Positions 36,881 through 46,700 are shown, counted from the first letter of the stretch. The stretch is 64,000 nucleotides of DNA from Odontocerum albicorne (GCA_949825065.1 OX463849.1:33034043-33098042), one strand, 5' to 3'. Numbers and translations are program-made. The notes: generated from the sequence alone by a model not told the origin.

Positions 36881-37739
36881 CAATCCATCCTTTATACGTG
36901 TACAATGAAGAAAGTGATATTTCAGAACTGTTTTCTAATAATGGTATACGAGTACTTTTGAAGTGACAATCACAGAACGGCGAGAAGCTTAGAAAAATAA
37001 TTAAAAAGTAAGTACATTTGAAATAAAAAATGAAATTAATTTTCAGATGCAATATTTTCGAATAACTGAAAAACAATAAAATTTACTTGTTCATAAATTA
37101 TGCGTGATATAAAACAGAACGAAAACGGAAGTTCTTAAATTAAATTCAAATTAGTTACAATTTATATTCAATTCATTCTTCTTTGAATAACTCAGACACG
37201 GGATCATAAATTATCAAAAATATCGATTATGCCTGTAACAAAAATAATAAATAACATTTTAATGTTTTCCGTAAATTTATGAATAAAAAACAGCCGTTAG
37301 ATATAACTAAGAAAAATAATGCATGACACTTAAATTATAAAGAATGGTTGATTAAAACATAAGAATTGATTGAGGAAAAAATAAGATGCAAATAGTGAAG
37401 AAGCAATGAACGAGTACAAAGAATGGAAGATAACAAAAATACTTTGATATGAAGTTAGAAAGCTGAGTGTGAATGCAGGAGGAAATAGGTAAAATGCGAG
37501 GGGAAAAGACGCGAGGTATGAGTGAAATTAAATATAAGAATGGAAGGGTTTTGTAATAAACAGAAGAGGTTTGTTTGAGATGAAAGAAATATTTTGAATA
37601 ACTGTATGAATGTGCTGATACTAGAATAAACAACGGTGAGTCTCGTATTGCTGAAAATGGCGAGCATTTTGTAAATTTGAATGAGATCAGTTTATAAAAA
37701 GTACGAATGACTGTAAAAGACATGAAAAAAGAAATATGT

Positions 37740-38000
37740 TATTTATATTTAAGGCACTAACATTGTGGAGGTTTAAAGACATTGTAATTTGTTTTATCGA
37801 ACACTGTTTATTCCACTTTTTGTAACGGTATAACCCTACCGGTTTCAAGGCTTTCACCTCATCATCAGATGAGCACAAACAAGACGGGTATTTTTTGTGG
37901 TCCCCTGATGATAAGGTGAAAGCCTTGAAACCGGTAGGGTTTATATCATTTTTATTAAGTGGAATAAACAGTCTTTGATAAAACAAATTACAAAACAAAA
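37740..38000. mobile_element. Foldback element, copy 1
   Basis: The left arm (37,740-37,883) runs AAGGCACTAACATTGTGGAG, TTTGTTTTATCGAACACTGT, TATAACCCTACCGGTTTCAA, GGCTTTCACCTCATCATCAG. The right arm (37,899-37,998) is its inverted counterpart: CCCTGATGATAAGGTGAAAG, CCTTGAAACCGGTAGGGTTT, GGAATAAACAGTCTTTGATA. The loop is short. No ORF. Related copies lie at 12.8, 50.6, 56.6 and 61.5 kb. Confidence 0.8.
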
Positions 38001-38481
38001 ATATAATGCACCATTTGGGAAATCGATGTACTGAGATTGCCGATGTATTTTTCTATAGCCTGTTTAGCTATAAAAGTAGGTTGATTGCAGGGTTGATGAA
38101 GTATTGAATTTGTACAGTACTATTATTTTCGCATTGGTGTGGTGAGGTGCTGGCAGCTGACTAAAGACGGTCCCGTATCGACTGTGTATATTGTTCAATT
38201 TTTAGTAATTATTTTGACTAGTGTACTTAATTATGTATTATTTTAATTGTTTGGTCGTGCCCGTTTATTTGGTCTCGTTGAATTGTTATGAGAGGGGTTT
38301 GTCTTTTTTTAATTTTAAGATTCTTTTGTAAATATTATGAATAAAATACATACTACGTTTTTTTAAATAATTTTATCAAGTGCATTGTACTGAGGATAAA
38401 AAATAAAATAATAAAATTCCAATACTCAAGAGGAAGTCTGTTATATGCCATGGTACTGGTTACTTTTAAAATAGAGTCTAC
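38001..38481. other. AT-rich DNA before the LTR element
   Basis: No feature recognised. It ends with CATAG, of which ATAG is the target site of the LTR retrotransposon. Confidence 0.5.
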
Positions 38482-38485
38482 ATAG

Positions 38486-39931
38486 TGTTAGGAGTATATT
38501 TATTTTTTCATAAAAGGCGGGTGAGAAGTTTGGAATTTATCCAAAGGAAAAATAACGCGCGAAATTGATTGTCGTTACGAGCGGAATTGAAACGTACTTT
38601 CCCTTTGTTCTGATTACGAGGGATAGGTAATGACGCATAATAGCGAGTCCGAGCGTGACGCAGTTGTAATTAGGACAAGGAATGATGCAATCATTCTCTG
38701 GTTCTGGAAGATTCTATTCCAAAACGCGCGGTATAAAGAATTACATCTATCACAGGGGAATTGCGTCACTTATAAGAAATAATCGGATGCAATGGCGTGA
38801 TTGGTCGAGTTACGGCCCGACCAAAGATTTGACCAATCAAGAGATCGCTTACAAACGCTATGGACGGGATAGATTGCATCACGTGCGCGATGTACAGGTG
38901 AGGCGGGAAGAAGGTCAGCGGGCCATTACGGGCGGTACCGTCACGACTACTGGTTCTGTTATTAAGACCGGTCCCGGTCGGGTTGAATACGAATTAATAA
39001 TTAATTAATTCATTCAAGTTATCGGTCAGTTACCTTGTGTTTCGAATTATAATCTCCTGTTGGGAGCGTACGAATTAATAATTAGTTTTTTTTGTGAAAG
39101 TTCTTCCCGCACTTCAGTCTAGACTTGACGCGGGGATTTATCTGCGGAATAGTATTTCCAAAGAAATAATCTTGGATTATTATTGGCGCCATCAGGCGTG
39201 AAGCAAGTAAAGTTTCGAGAAACTAAGATAAGCGGTTCTTTAATAACTGCGGGTCTGAAATCGTTCTCCCAGGCCGAGGGCTAGGGAAGAGTTTTGTATC
39301 GGCGCAGCGCCAAGCTCCAAAGGACGCTTGCTGTATCATCGTCATCAGAGGCATCGTTCCGGTTTTGTTTTCGGGGGAAATCTTCAGGTTCCTCCGCAGT
39401 TCCGAGAGAATAGACACTACGCTTATCGTTCCTTATCGATATTCATGGTATTGTGGGGTGAGTGAATTCTTTGTATTGTAACCTATCATTGTTGGTTTCT
39501 CCTTACCTCATAACCTTTTTGTTTGTGATGAATATTGAGCGGGAATCAGTCTTTAATGCAAGCCCGAATTATTAGTCTGCCTACTCTGGTACTTTTGTAA
39601 TATATATACTTTTTTCTCGGCATTATTGCGGAGTTTTTTTTTATTGAAATCTCATTGGATTAAACTAAGTATTATCACAAATTTATGTCTTTCCTTTGTT
39701 GTTCCCCTTGTCCGGTAGATAATATCTTGGAAGCCTAGTACATCTTATTATTGAACCCATCGCGATCTGAGACAAAAGAGTACTTGTTCTGTATTTTCTT
39801 CATATGCCGCTGAGACCCGGGTAAGTTTTATTGAGAGAAAATTAGTGTCAGAAGTGTTTAAACTATTGCTTTATTGTTGCATGGAGGCAACGCTCTCTCT
39901 TAATTTAGTAAATATAGGTATAAGTGTGACA
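38486..39931 (+). repeat. 5' LTR
   Basis: Starts TGTTAGGAGTATATTT and ends ATAAGTGTGACA (TG...CA). Same length as the 3' LTR and no difference seen at a constant offset of 8,698. CATAAAAGGCGGG near 38,508 is TATA-like and could be the promoter; this is inference. Confidence 0.95.
38682..39008 (+). CDS. ORF inside the 5' LTR, unknown
   Basis: 108 codons from ATG ATG to TAA, repeated exactly in the 3' LTR (47,380-47,706). The predicted product is basic (many Arg and Lys), with QWRDWSSYGPTKDLTNQE in the middle and a Gly/Thr-rich stretch GGTVTTTGSVIKTGPGR near the end. I recognise no domain. The region is GC-richer than the rest of the LTR. It may be a chance ORF, because LTRs rarely encode protein, though a few retroelements do have LTR-encoded ORFs. 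No conservation can be judged because the two LTRs are identical by mechanism. Confidence 0.3.
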   Translation: MMQSFSGSGRFYSKTRGIKNYIYHRGIASLIRNNRMQWRDWSSYGPTKDLTNQEIAYKRYGRDRLHHVRDVQVRREEGQRAITGGTVTTTGSVIKTGPGRVEYELIIN

Positions 39932-39932
39932 A

Positions 39933-39950
39933 TGTCGCCCGTACGTGGGG
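39933..39950 (+). other. Primer-binding site resembling tRNA-Lys
   Basis: TGTCGCCCGTACGTGGGG begins one base after the 5' LTR. The insect tRNA-Lys(CUU) site is TGGCGCCCAACGTGGGG; the match is good apart from G to T at base 3 and GTA for AA in the middle. It would prime minus-strand DNA synthesis. Confidence 0.75.
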
Positions 39951-40782
39951 TATTATCAAGGTGTGCTGGCTTCCGGGGTATTTGACTAAGTGGACGGGGT
40001 GATAAAGTGTATAAAAATATAATTTGTTCTTTTTTCAGAAAATTTAGCGCGAAATTCGTAAGATAAAAGCGTGGGTCGCCATTTCGGGACAGGTTCGAGA
40101 AGCGTCTGTGGTGGTGGGTTGCGAATAATCAGGAGTATAGTTTGCCGCGTAAAGTGATTAGATACGCATTGAGCGATAGTAGTTCAAACAAAATAAGTGA
40201 CTGAATAAATAAAAGAGTGCCTAGTTAATTACGGATAGAGAAGTGATTAGTGGTTACGTTCGCGAAGTATTCCAGTGTTTTTGGAATTTCAAGACCATTT
40301 GTTTGAAACCAATCTCGCCTTATACCTTGCGCGGGGATAGGCAGGAGGAAAGTGCGTATAACTTGCAGCAGTTCGGTTTGCGTCGCTGTTGATGCGGTAA
40401 AGGGGAATAGTGTTATTACATTTAAATAAAATTTACTTGGTGCTTATACTCAGTTGTTTTCGGAACAAAACATTGCAATATAGGAGAGTGATTAATATTG
40501 AATTGAATTACTTTGATATTTAAGTCCTAGATTCGTGGCAAGCGGTGTGGTGGAAGCGCGGTCTAGTAAATTTTGATAATAATACATATTGCTTATAATT
40601 GTTAGTTCTTATTTTCGGAACATTTCTATAAAAGGGGGGGTTGTTGGTGTTGAATCAAAGTTACGTTCTAGTTAAATTCTTTGTTCTTGTTGAACAGTGT
40701 ATGTAAAGCATTGTTTAACTAGGGGTAGTAAGATTTCGTGTAGGATACATCTTGATACCTACTGTTGCGGACAAGGTGGAGC
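39951..40782 (+). other. Leader between primer site and gag
   Basis: About 830 bp of non-coding sequence, unusually long. It may hold packaging signals; no repeats noticed. Confidence 0.5.
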
Positions 40783-41925
40783 ATGGATAACGCAATGGAT
40801 CCAATAGTTAATATAATGAAAGCCACGAAGGAGAGGCTAATCGGGGAATTAATTGAAAGGGGATTAGTTCCTAGTAATAATTTTTACGAGCTACGGCGTC
40901 AAGCCTCTCTGTTTAACAAGAGTCTTGTATCATCGTCATCGGAGGCGGTCGCCTTACCGGTCAGGTGCGTGCCTTACCGGAATCTTATGAGAGCTCCACA
41001 GTTCTTGGAGGGAACGGACGCGGGTGTGACGGCCTCGGAAACCTTGGCGCCTTCGCCTTTGGCAAGTTCATCTCCACATGCTGGGGAGGGAGCGGCGCGT
41101 ATAACCATTCCACGTGCGGTTCCGCAGTGGAATTTAAATTTTTCCGTATGGCCAGTGGAGCCTTTTTCTGGAGGGGGTTGCGTAAGGGAATTTTTGTCGC
41201 GTCTAGAGGAATTGGGTTGCGCGCGAGGGGTCGAGGAGAATGCGCTCTCGGCGGTCTTACCGGAGTTTTTGAGAGGCGGAGCTTTAACCTTCTTTAGAAG
41301 TAAGAAGAGAGAAATAGTAGATTGGAACATGGTTAGGAGACTCTTCCTAGAGAAATACGAGTCTGACGATTTTATGACGGAGCGAAGAATGGATATCTGG
41401 TCCTCTATACAAAAACCAGGCGAGTCTTCTACGGACTATGTATCTAGAGTACAAAATTTGAATCAGTCTTTAGATTCGCCTTTGACTGATGTGGAATTGG
41501 TAAAGGTATTTAGGCGCGGGTTACATCACCGTTATAGTGCTGTTCTGGTCAGCTCTCAGCCAGCTTCAGTCAGTGCATTGGAAAAGCTGTGCTTGTCTTT
41601 CGAGCTGATGAATAGAGACGAGGGAAGGTTGCCTCGTCCTGCTCCTTTCGTTTCAAGAACAGGTGCTAGCCTGTCTCCAGTATCTCGTGCCCCTAATATT
41701 CGGGATCCGTATCCCCGCGGATGTTTTCGGTGTAGTCTTCCTGGTCATGTGGCGCGTCATTGCCCCGAACAGCCGCGTACCCGAAGGGAGCCCGCGAGGA
41801 CGGCTGACAATCTTTGGAGGGCTAGAGCCATCCCAGCGCGTCCGTTGGCTATATTACCCGATATGTCTGGACCGCCTCCAGATGTTCAGTTTCCAGAGAA
41901 CCGGTGGGGCACTAACCCGTATTAA
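40783..41925 (+). CDS. Gag protein with retrotransposon-gag domain and zinc knuckle
   Basis: 380 codons from ATG 40,783 (the open frame extends six codons further upstream without an ATG) to TAA. Gag forms the particle that packages element RNA. Residues about 123-290 have the Retrotrans_gag pattern: WPVEPFSG (W123), ALTFFRSKK, MVRRLFLEKY, and WSSIQKPGESSTDYVSRV (W206 onward), followed by LTDVELVKVFRRGL. A single CCHC knuckle CFRCSLPGHVARHC has C314, C317, H322 and C327 in the CX2CX4HX4C spacing, for RNA binding. The tail is Arg/Pro-rich. The N-terminal third is Ser/Ala-rich and less conserved in appearance. The stop is followed in the same frame by a protease remnant, so the ancestor probably made a Gag-Pro fusion. 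Intact and probably functional; which RNA it packages is inference. Confidence 0.9.
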   Translation: MDNAMDPIVNIMKATKERLIGELIERGLVPSNNFYELRRQASLFNKSLVSSSSEAVALPVRCVPYRNLMRAPQFLEGTDAGVTASETLAPSPLASSSPHAGEGAARITIPRAVPQWNLNFSVWPVEPFSGGGCVREFLSRLEELGCARGVEENALSAVLPEFLRGGALTFFRSKKREIVDWNMVRRLFLEKYESDDFMTERRMDIWSSIQKPGESSTDYVSRVQNLNQSLDSPLTDVELVKVFRRGLHHRYSAVLVSSQPASVSALEKLCLSFELMNRDEGRLPRPAPFVSRTGASLSPVSRAPNIRDPYPRGCFRCSLPGHVARHCPEQPRTRREPARTADNLWRARAIPARPLAILPDMSGPPPDVQFPENRWGTNPY

Positions 41926-42222
41926 GTACGTCGGAGTTACCGGATTTGTCGCATTACTCAGCGACCGGGAGAGTTTTCCTTTTTTGTAAAAGGCTTGGTT
42001 GAGAGTACGAGTTCAGGGGAAGAGCGGCCCTACCTACGTTGTAGTATTCAAGATTTGCCGTTTTCGGCTTGGCTCGATTTGAGTGCGTCAGTGGACGCAG
42101 TAGCTGATCAGCAGTTCGTCGTCTCGCGTCGTACTGACAAATTGATACCGTTAGACCGCGAGGCGCAGATTACTTCTTCAATTCCGTTGCCATTGCGATC
42201 GGCTTTGTTTCCGTTAAGATAG
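41926..42222 (+). pseudogene. Retroviral-type aspartic protease remnant, copy 1
   Basis: In the gag frame, directly after its UAA, 98 codons remain open. RPYLRCSIQDLPFSAWLD, then LSASVDAVADQQFVVSR, resembles the start of a Ty3/gypsy protease (a W-LD-(S/T)GAS-SA motif). The catalytic Asp-Thr/Ser-Gly is Asp-Leu-Ser at 42,076-42,084, so the triad is lost. The flap and second half of the domain are not recognisable. The frame ends at a TAG in 42,220-42,222. Readthrough of the gag stop cannot be excluded, but the product would not be an active protease. Confidence 0.7.
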
Positions 42223-43050
42223 AACCACCTTCACCGCAGATTATTCTCTTGTGCAGTTCGTCGTCTCGCGTCGTGCGGACAAATTGATACCGTCCGTCCG
42301 CAAGGCGCGGAATACTTTTTCAATTCCGTTGCAGTTGCGATTCAATCCTCTTTAACTTTGTATACCTTAAGGGTGTGAAGTACGTCCTCTCGCGTTGCCC
42401 TGACAAATACCGTCAGGCCGCGGGAGACGTATTATATTATTATCAATTCCGTTTCCGTCATACTAGTATCTCCTTATCGAGGAATATTCTATTTAGCAGT
42501 TCGTCGTCTTGCGTCATGCGGACAAATTGATACCGTCCGTCCGCGAGGCGCGGCATACTTTTTCAATTCCGTTGCAATTGCGATTCAATCCTCTTTAACA
42601 TTGTATTCCTTAATGTATTAAGTACGTCGGGGTTACCGGATTTGTCGCATTACACAGCGACCGGGAGAGTATCTTTTTCTTGTAAGGGGTTAGGTTGAGA
42701 CTACAGGTTCAGGGGACAAGCGGCCCTTCCAGCACGATAGTATTCAAGATTTGCCGTTTAGGCCTTGGCTCGATTCGAGTGCGTCAGTGGACGCAGTAGC
42801 TAATAAGCATTTCGTAATCTCACGTTTGTCCTGACCAATTGTCCCGGCAGGCCGTGAGACGCGGAACATATATTTGGTTCCGTTCTATTCGCAGTTGAAT
42901 TTCTTTTACCATTGAGAGTAGTAGCCATCGAGAATTAGTTCCGTTTCGTATACGGTTATAGATCGTTTGGCATGGTGTAGGTAGTTGAATCACGTTGTCT
43001 CACGTTGTCTTGACCCATCGTTGCAAATGATATACCAAGCATCCGTGGTC
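42110..43050 (+). repeat. Hairpin array, six diverged copies
   Basis: Each copy has an outer and an inner stem. Copy 1 (42,123-42,162): CTCGCG/CGCGAG and CTGAC/GTTAG. Copy 2 (42,265-42,304): CTCGCG/CGCAAG and CGGAC/GTCCG. Copy 3 (42,389-42,426): CCTGAC/GTCAGG with CTC/GAG. Copy 4 (42,508-42,547): CTTGCG/CGCGAG and CGGAC/GTCCG. Copy 5 (42,819-42,858): CTCACG/CGTGAG and CCTG/CAGG. Copy 6 (43,001-43,047): CACG/CGTG and CTTG/CAAG. Copies 1, 2 and 4 are followed by CAATTCCGTTGC. Paired changes (G-C to A-T in the outer stem, T-A to G-C in the inner) keep the fold. Copy 1 overlaps the protease remnant, from which the array arose. Confidence 0.75.
42614..42830 (+). pseudogene. Protease remnant, copy 2
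   Basis: A direct duplicate of 41,918-42,134 at an offset of 696 bp, in the same reading frame. The active-site block reads Asp-Ser-Ser-Ala (42,772-42,783) where copy 1 has Asp-Leu-Ser-Ala; both lack the Gly. A TAG interrupts the frame at about 42,692, inside the stretch that is open in copy 1, so this copy cannot be translated as one piece. Confidence 0.75.
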
Positions 43051-43558
43051 TCGATCCGCCGTCGCATGCAGTAGGCAGTAAGCCGTCGTCGCACGAGAAG
43101 GGATGCGCACGCATAGGTTAGATCCAGTCCGGTGTCCACTATTTAGTGACCCGGTGGAGTATAAGAAGGTTAATAGCATATGGAGTAGTGATAGGCTCAT
43201 CGGTGCCTAATTGGGAGTCATTCATGGTCGGGAAAGTACAGGTTCTTAAATTAAATTTTCGTTATATTCTTGTTAATGTTTAAATCATACCTTGAAAGTA
43301 TGCACTGTCGGATTCTTTGATGAATGGCAGTAGAGTTTTTTTTTATAAATAACATCACCAGTGAGAGTTCATAATTCCGCTAGGGTGATTAAACAGTGAG
43401 CTAGTCGTGAGGCAATCTCGTATGGAGTCATGTCCATATGTTCTATGTACGGGTTTGGTACTCTTCCCCGTGATTAGTGTGGTTATTATTTTTAAAGAGT
43501 ATCTGGCGCTCAGAGCCTGGGCCTGGACCATGAGTGACGGAATGCTGAGAGCCTCGAG
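43051..43558 (+). other. Element interior, non-coding
   Basis: No ORF with recognisable features. Single sequence between two arrays. Confidence 0.5.
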
Positions 43559-44000
43559 TAGAGTGTACTAAATTTCTTGTGTACTGAGGGGTAGGCTTCC
43601 TTCAGTATCGGGTGTTCATAAGGTTGAACATTGCTTTAGTGCAAGACCCGTGGAGGATGGGTGCTGTTTATAAACTACCTTCGGATGATAATCCGTAGGG
43701 TAACGAATCTGTATAGTATACAGAATTTCTTATGTACTGAGGGGTAGGCTTCCTTCAGTATCGGGTGTTCATAAGGTTGAACATTGCTTTAGTGCAAGAC
43801 CCATTGAGGATGGTTGATGTTTGAAAATTACCTTCGGATAATAGTCCGTATGGTAAAGAATCTGTAGAATCTACAGGAATACAAATGAAGGGAGGGGTTG
43901 GCTTCCTTCCGTGTTGGATGTTCTTAAGGTTGAACCTTAATCTAGTCAAACATCCATTGAAAATAATTGCTTGAAACGTTGGAAAGTATTGTTAGGCTAG
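43559..44000 (+). repeat. Tandem array, 153-bp unit, ~3 copies
   Basis: GTAGGCTTCC occurs at 43,591 and 43,744, and GTTGGCTTCC at 43,897, exactly 153 bp apart. Each unit contains a small inverted repeat TGTTCATAAGGTTGAACA (TGTTC.TAAGG TTGAAC in copy 3), and copies 1 and 2 also TACCTTCGGAT...TCCGTA.GGTA. The third copy is more diverged. Confidence 0.85.
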
Positions 44001-44616
44001 TTGCTCGTTATAATGGAAATGGAGATGGAGTCACCTCGCTAAAAGGATTCTCAAGGAGTTAGAAAATTGTTATTGGTTCGGTGATTGCATATCTGAGTTA
44101 TTGGCTTGGACTGTTGGACCCGAGGATTTAAGGGAATTGGAGTTGCTCCTAGTAATTTTTTTTGGAGAATAGTAGTATCCTGCATCGGTGGTACGGATGG
44201 TTAATACTGGTGTAACCAGTTCATGGGATTATTGCCTTATAGAGAGGAATGGCATCGCTGGATGAGAACCTGGGATTTACTGTTCTGTTTTGTTATAGCA
44301 CTATATTGACAAGTTCAGATATGTTGCCTTGTAGGCTGGCTCACCTTCTCTGTTGAAAGTAGTCTTGGTTCCTTTCTGTAATTCGTTACATACTGTGAGT
44401 TTTCTTTTCGGGTGGTTAACTATGAACCACCCCCTCATCGAAGAGTTGTTGTCCCGCACACGGGAATAAATTTGTTTAGGTAGGGCTTCTTGTTATTCCT
44501 GTTTACTGCATGGCGTATTAATATCATTTGTTTTTGTTTTTGTGTTGATTTTCCTTTTGTTTCCTTTTATTTTTTCTCCCTCCCTAACAATTGTGATTAA
44601 AATTATTTTCTTACAT
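44001..44616 (+). other. Element interior, non-coding
   Basis: No feature beyond short palindromes. TGAACCACCCCCTCATCG near 44,423 is a local C-rich patch. Confidence 0.45.
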
Positions 44617-44990
44617 GGCTTACGGACGGCCTTAATACATCCAGCAAAAGGCTTACGGATGGCCTAATACATCCAGCAAAAGGCTTACGGACGGCCTACA
44701 TTCATCCAGCATTTTGTTTTATATTAATTTGTGTATGTAATATTATTCTTTAAAAGGCTTACGGACGGCCGTTATACATCCAGCAAAAGGCTTACGGATG
44801 GCCTAATACATCCAGCAAAAGGCTTACGGATGGCCTAATACATCCAGCAAAAGGCTTACGGACGGCCTACATTCATCCAGCATTTTGTTTTATATTAATT
44901 TGTGTATGTAATATTATTCTTCAAAAGGCTTACGGATGGCCGGTACTCATCCAGTATTTTGTGTGTATTATTAATTTTTTTTTGTAATCA
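44617..44990 (+). repeat. Nested (higher-order) tandem array
   Basis: The core GGCTTACGGA starts at 44,617, 44,650, 44,682, 44,756, 44,789, 44,821, 44,853 and 44,927. Most steps are 32-33 bp (GGCTTACGGATGGCCTAATA then CATCCAGCAAAA). After the third and seventh copies the step is 74 bp because of an inserted ATTTTGTTTTATATTAATTT segment. So a block of three or four short units plus a spacer is itself repeated. Confidence 0.9.
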
Positions 44991-45949
44991 TCGTCCTTCT
45001 CGTGCTCAAGGTAGCATGCAGAAGCCCTGAACTGCCTCTAGGAGTTCGGGTTGAGAGAGGCTAGCCTCTCGACCGGTTAATATTTTGGTGAAGGCCTTTC
45101 GGTGCATCACCGATGTATTGAATTATCTCCACCACGGGCGTCATGAACCCGCATTAGCAGAGTTGCCGCTCCAGCATGTTCTGGTGGGCACGCGCTTCTG
45201 GCTTGGAAGGGTTCGATTGGTGCAACCGCGTGTTCTGACCCTCAGATCCTGGTTATCCACAAGCGTCATATGCGGATTCGCGTGATTCTTGGTTCCGGTC
45301 TGGGGGCCGGGGGACGTGTCTTGCTTAAGATCGGGCCTAACCGCGAGTGTTTCAATAACATTGTTTATTCTTTTCAGAGAGAGAGTAGGAATGGATTAGA
45401 ATTGCAGGGAGAGGGTTAGGTGTGAGCCTTGTGGTAGGTCAGCCGTGGAACAGCCGGTTCTGCTTCGTTCTAAGCTAGGGTAGATTTCCTAAAAAGTTTA
45501 GAAATTGTCTCTTTTGAAGAAGAAAGGGAAAGGAGGGGAGAGGAGGAGGAGAAGAGGGGAAAAGGAAGAAAAAGTTCCGTCTCGAAAAGATTTCGGTCCT
45601 TATCTGATTATATTGGCTTGCGTAATAATTACCACTTATTATACCAAGTAGGCGGACTGTAGGGATTATAGAAATGTGTAATGCAGTCCTTACCGTAAGG
45701 GCTGGATTTGGGCTTGTAATGATTGATCTCTGTTCACAGTGAGGGGGAGAGGTTGGCAATGGAGGAGTAGAGTCACCCGTATAAATCCTGTAAGTGTATA
45801 ATTAAGTAAGTGTCCAGTGTTATCTTTAAGGTCAGCCGCGAAACAGGCTGCAGTGTTTAGTGAGAGGATGAATGGTGATTAACTAATTTGGTTGTAAACC
45901 TTTTCTCAGCATGATGCCCTGAGAGGAGGGGTGGGTTAATTATCTATTA
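44991..45949 (+). other. Element interior with long purine tract
   Basis: No ORF supported. Contains an uninterrupted purine run (listed separately). TAATTGGGAGTCATTCATGG-type unique sequence elsewhere gives no homology clue. Confidence 0.45.
45516..45574 (+). other. Internal polypurine tract, 59 nt
   Basis: Purine-only from GAAGAAGAAAGGGAAAGG to GGAAGAAAAAG. Retrotransposons use a polypurine tract next to the 3' LTR to prime plus-strand DNA, but this one lies ~1.6 kb upstream, like the central tracts of lentiviruses and some Ty elements. The sequence next to the 3' LTR (ATAAGATGGAG, 47,173-47,183) is a poorer purine tract. Confidence 0.6.
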
Positions 45950-46700
45950 ACGGTCTACCTTTTGTGATATAGGGTGACCATGTATAATATAATTTTGTTT
46001 TTTTATTTTTTTTTTGATTTAATGTGGATTCCTTTTGTTGTTTCTGCTCTGTACTTTGATGTATCACCAGCCGGGCTTTATGTAAAATCATTATCTCCTT
46101 GTTATTATTGACGGCCTACCTTTTTGTGATATAGGGTGACCATGTATAATATAATTTTGTTTTTTATTTTTTTTTGATTTAATGTGGATTCCTTTTGTTG
46201 TTTCTGCTCTGTACTTTGATGTATCACCAGCCGGGCTTTATGTAAAATCATTATCTCCTTGTTATTATTGACGGCCTACCTTTTTGTGATATAGGGTGAC
46301 CATGTATAATATAATTTTGTTTTTTATTTTTTTTTTGATTTAATGTGGATTCCTTTTTGTTGTTTCTGCTCTGTACTTTGATGTATCACCAGCCGGGCTT
46401 TATGTAAAATCATTATCTCCTTGTTATTATTGACGGCCTACCTTTTCGTGATACAGGGTGACCATGTATAATATAATTTTGTTTTTTTTTATTTTTTTTA
46501 ATGTGGATTCCTTTTTGTTTTGTTTCTGACCTACCCTTTGATGTATCACAAGCCGTGCTTATGTAAAATCATTATCTCTTTGTTCTTAGGGACGGCCTAC
46601 CTTTAGTGATATAGGGTGACCATCCATAATACTTTGTGTTATTTTAATTTTATTTGGAATTCTTTTTGTTTTGTATCTGATCACCTTTGAAGTATCCGGT
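45950..46700 (+). repeat. Tandem array, ~160-bp unit, ~4.6 copies
   Basis: ACGG(C/T)CTACCTTTT starts at 45,950, 46,111, 46,271, 46,433 and 46,592. Units contain GTGATATAGGGTGACCATGT, a T-rich run, and GATGTATCACCAGCCGGGCT. GTGATA near the start and TATCAC near the end of each unit are complementary. The first four copies are very alike; the fifth is diverged and shorter. An ORF of 121 codons from a TTG at 46,671 is not supported. Confidence 0.9.

Noticed and set aside
39223..39417. 64-codon minus-strand ORF in each LTR
   Set aside because: Repeated only because the LTRs are identical; no domain and antisense to the transcript.
40974..41330. ORFs overlapping gag on the opposite strand and in another frame (also 40,965-41,297 and 41,663-41,989)
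   Set aside because: Shadows of gag. Gag has the domain pattern and zinc knuckle.
44617..44990. Regularly spaced repeat resembling a CRISPR array
   Set aside because: The spacers are repeats themselves, spacing follows a nested pattern, and it lies inside a eukaryotic LTR element.
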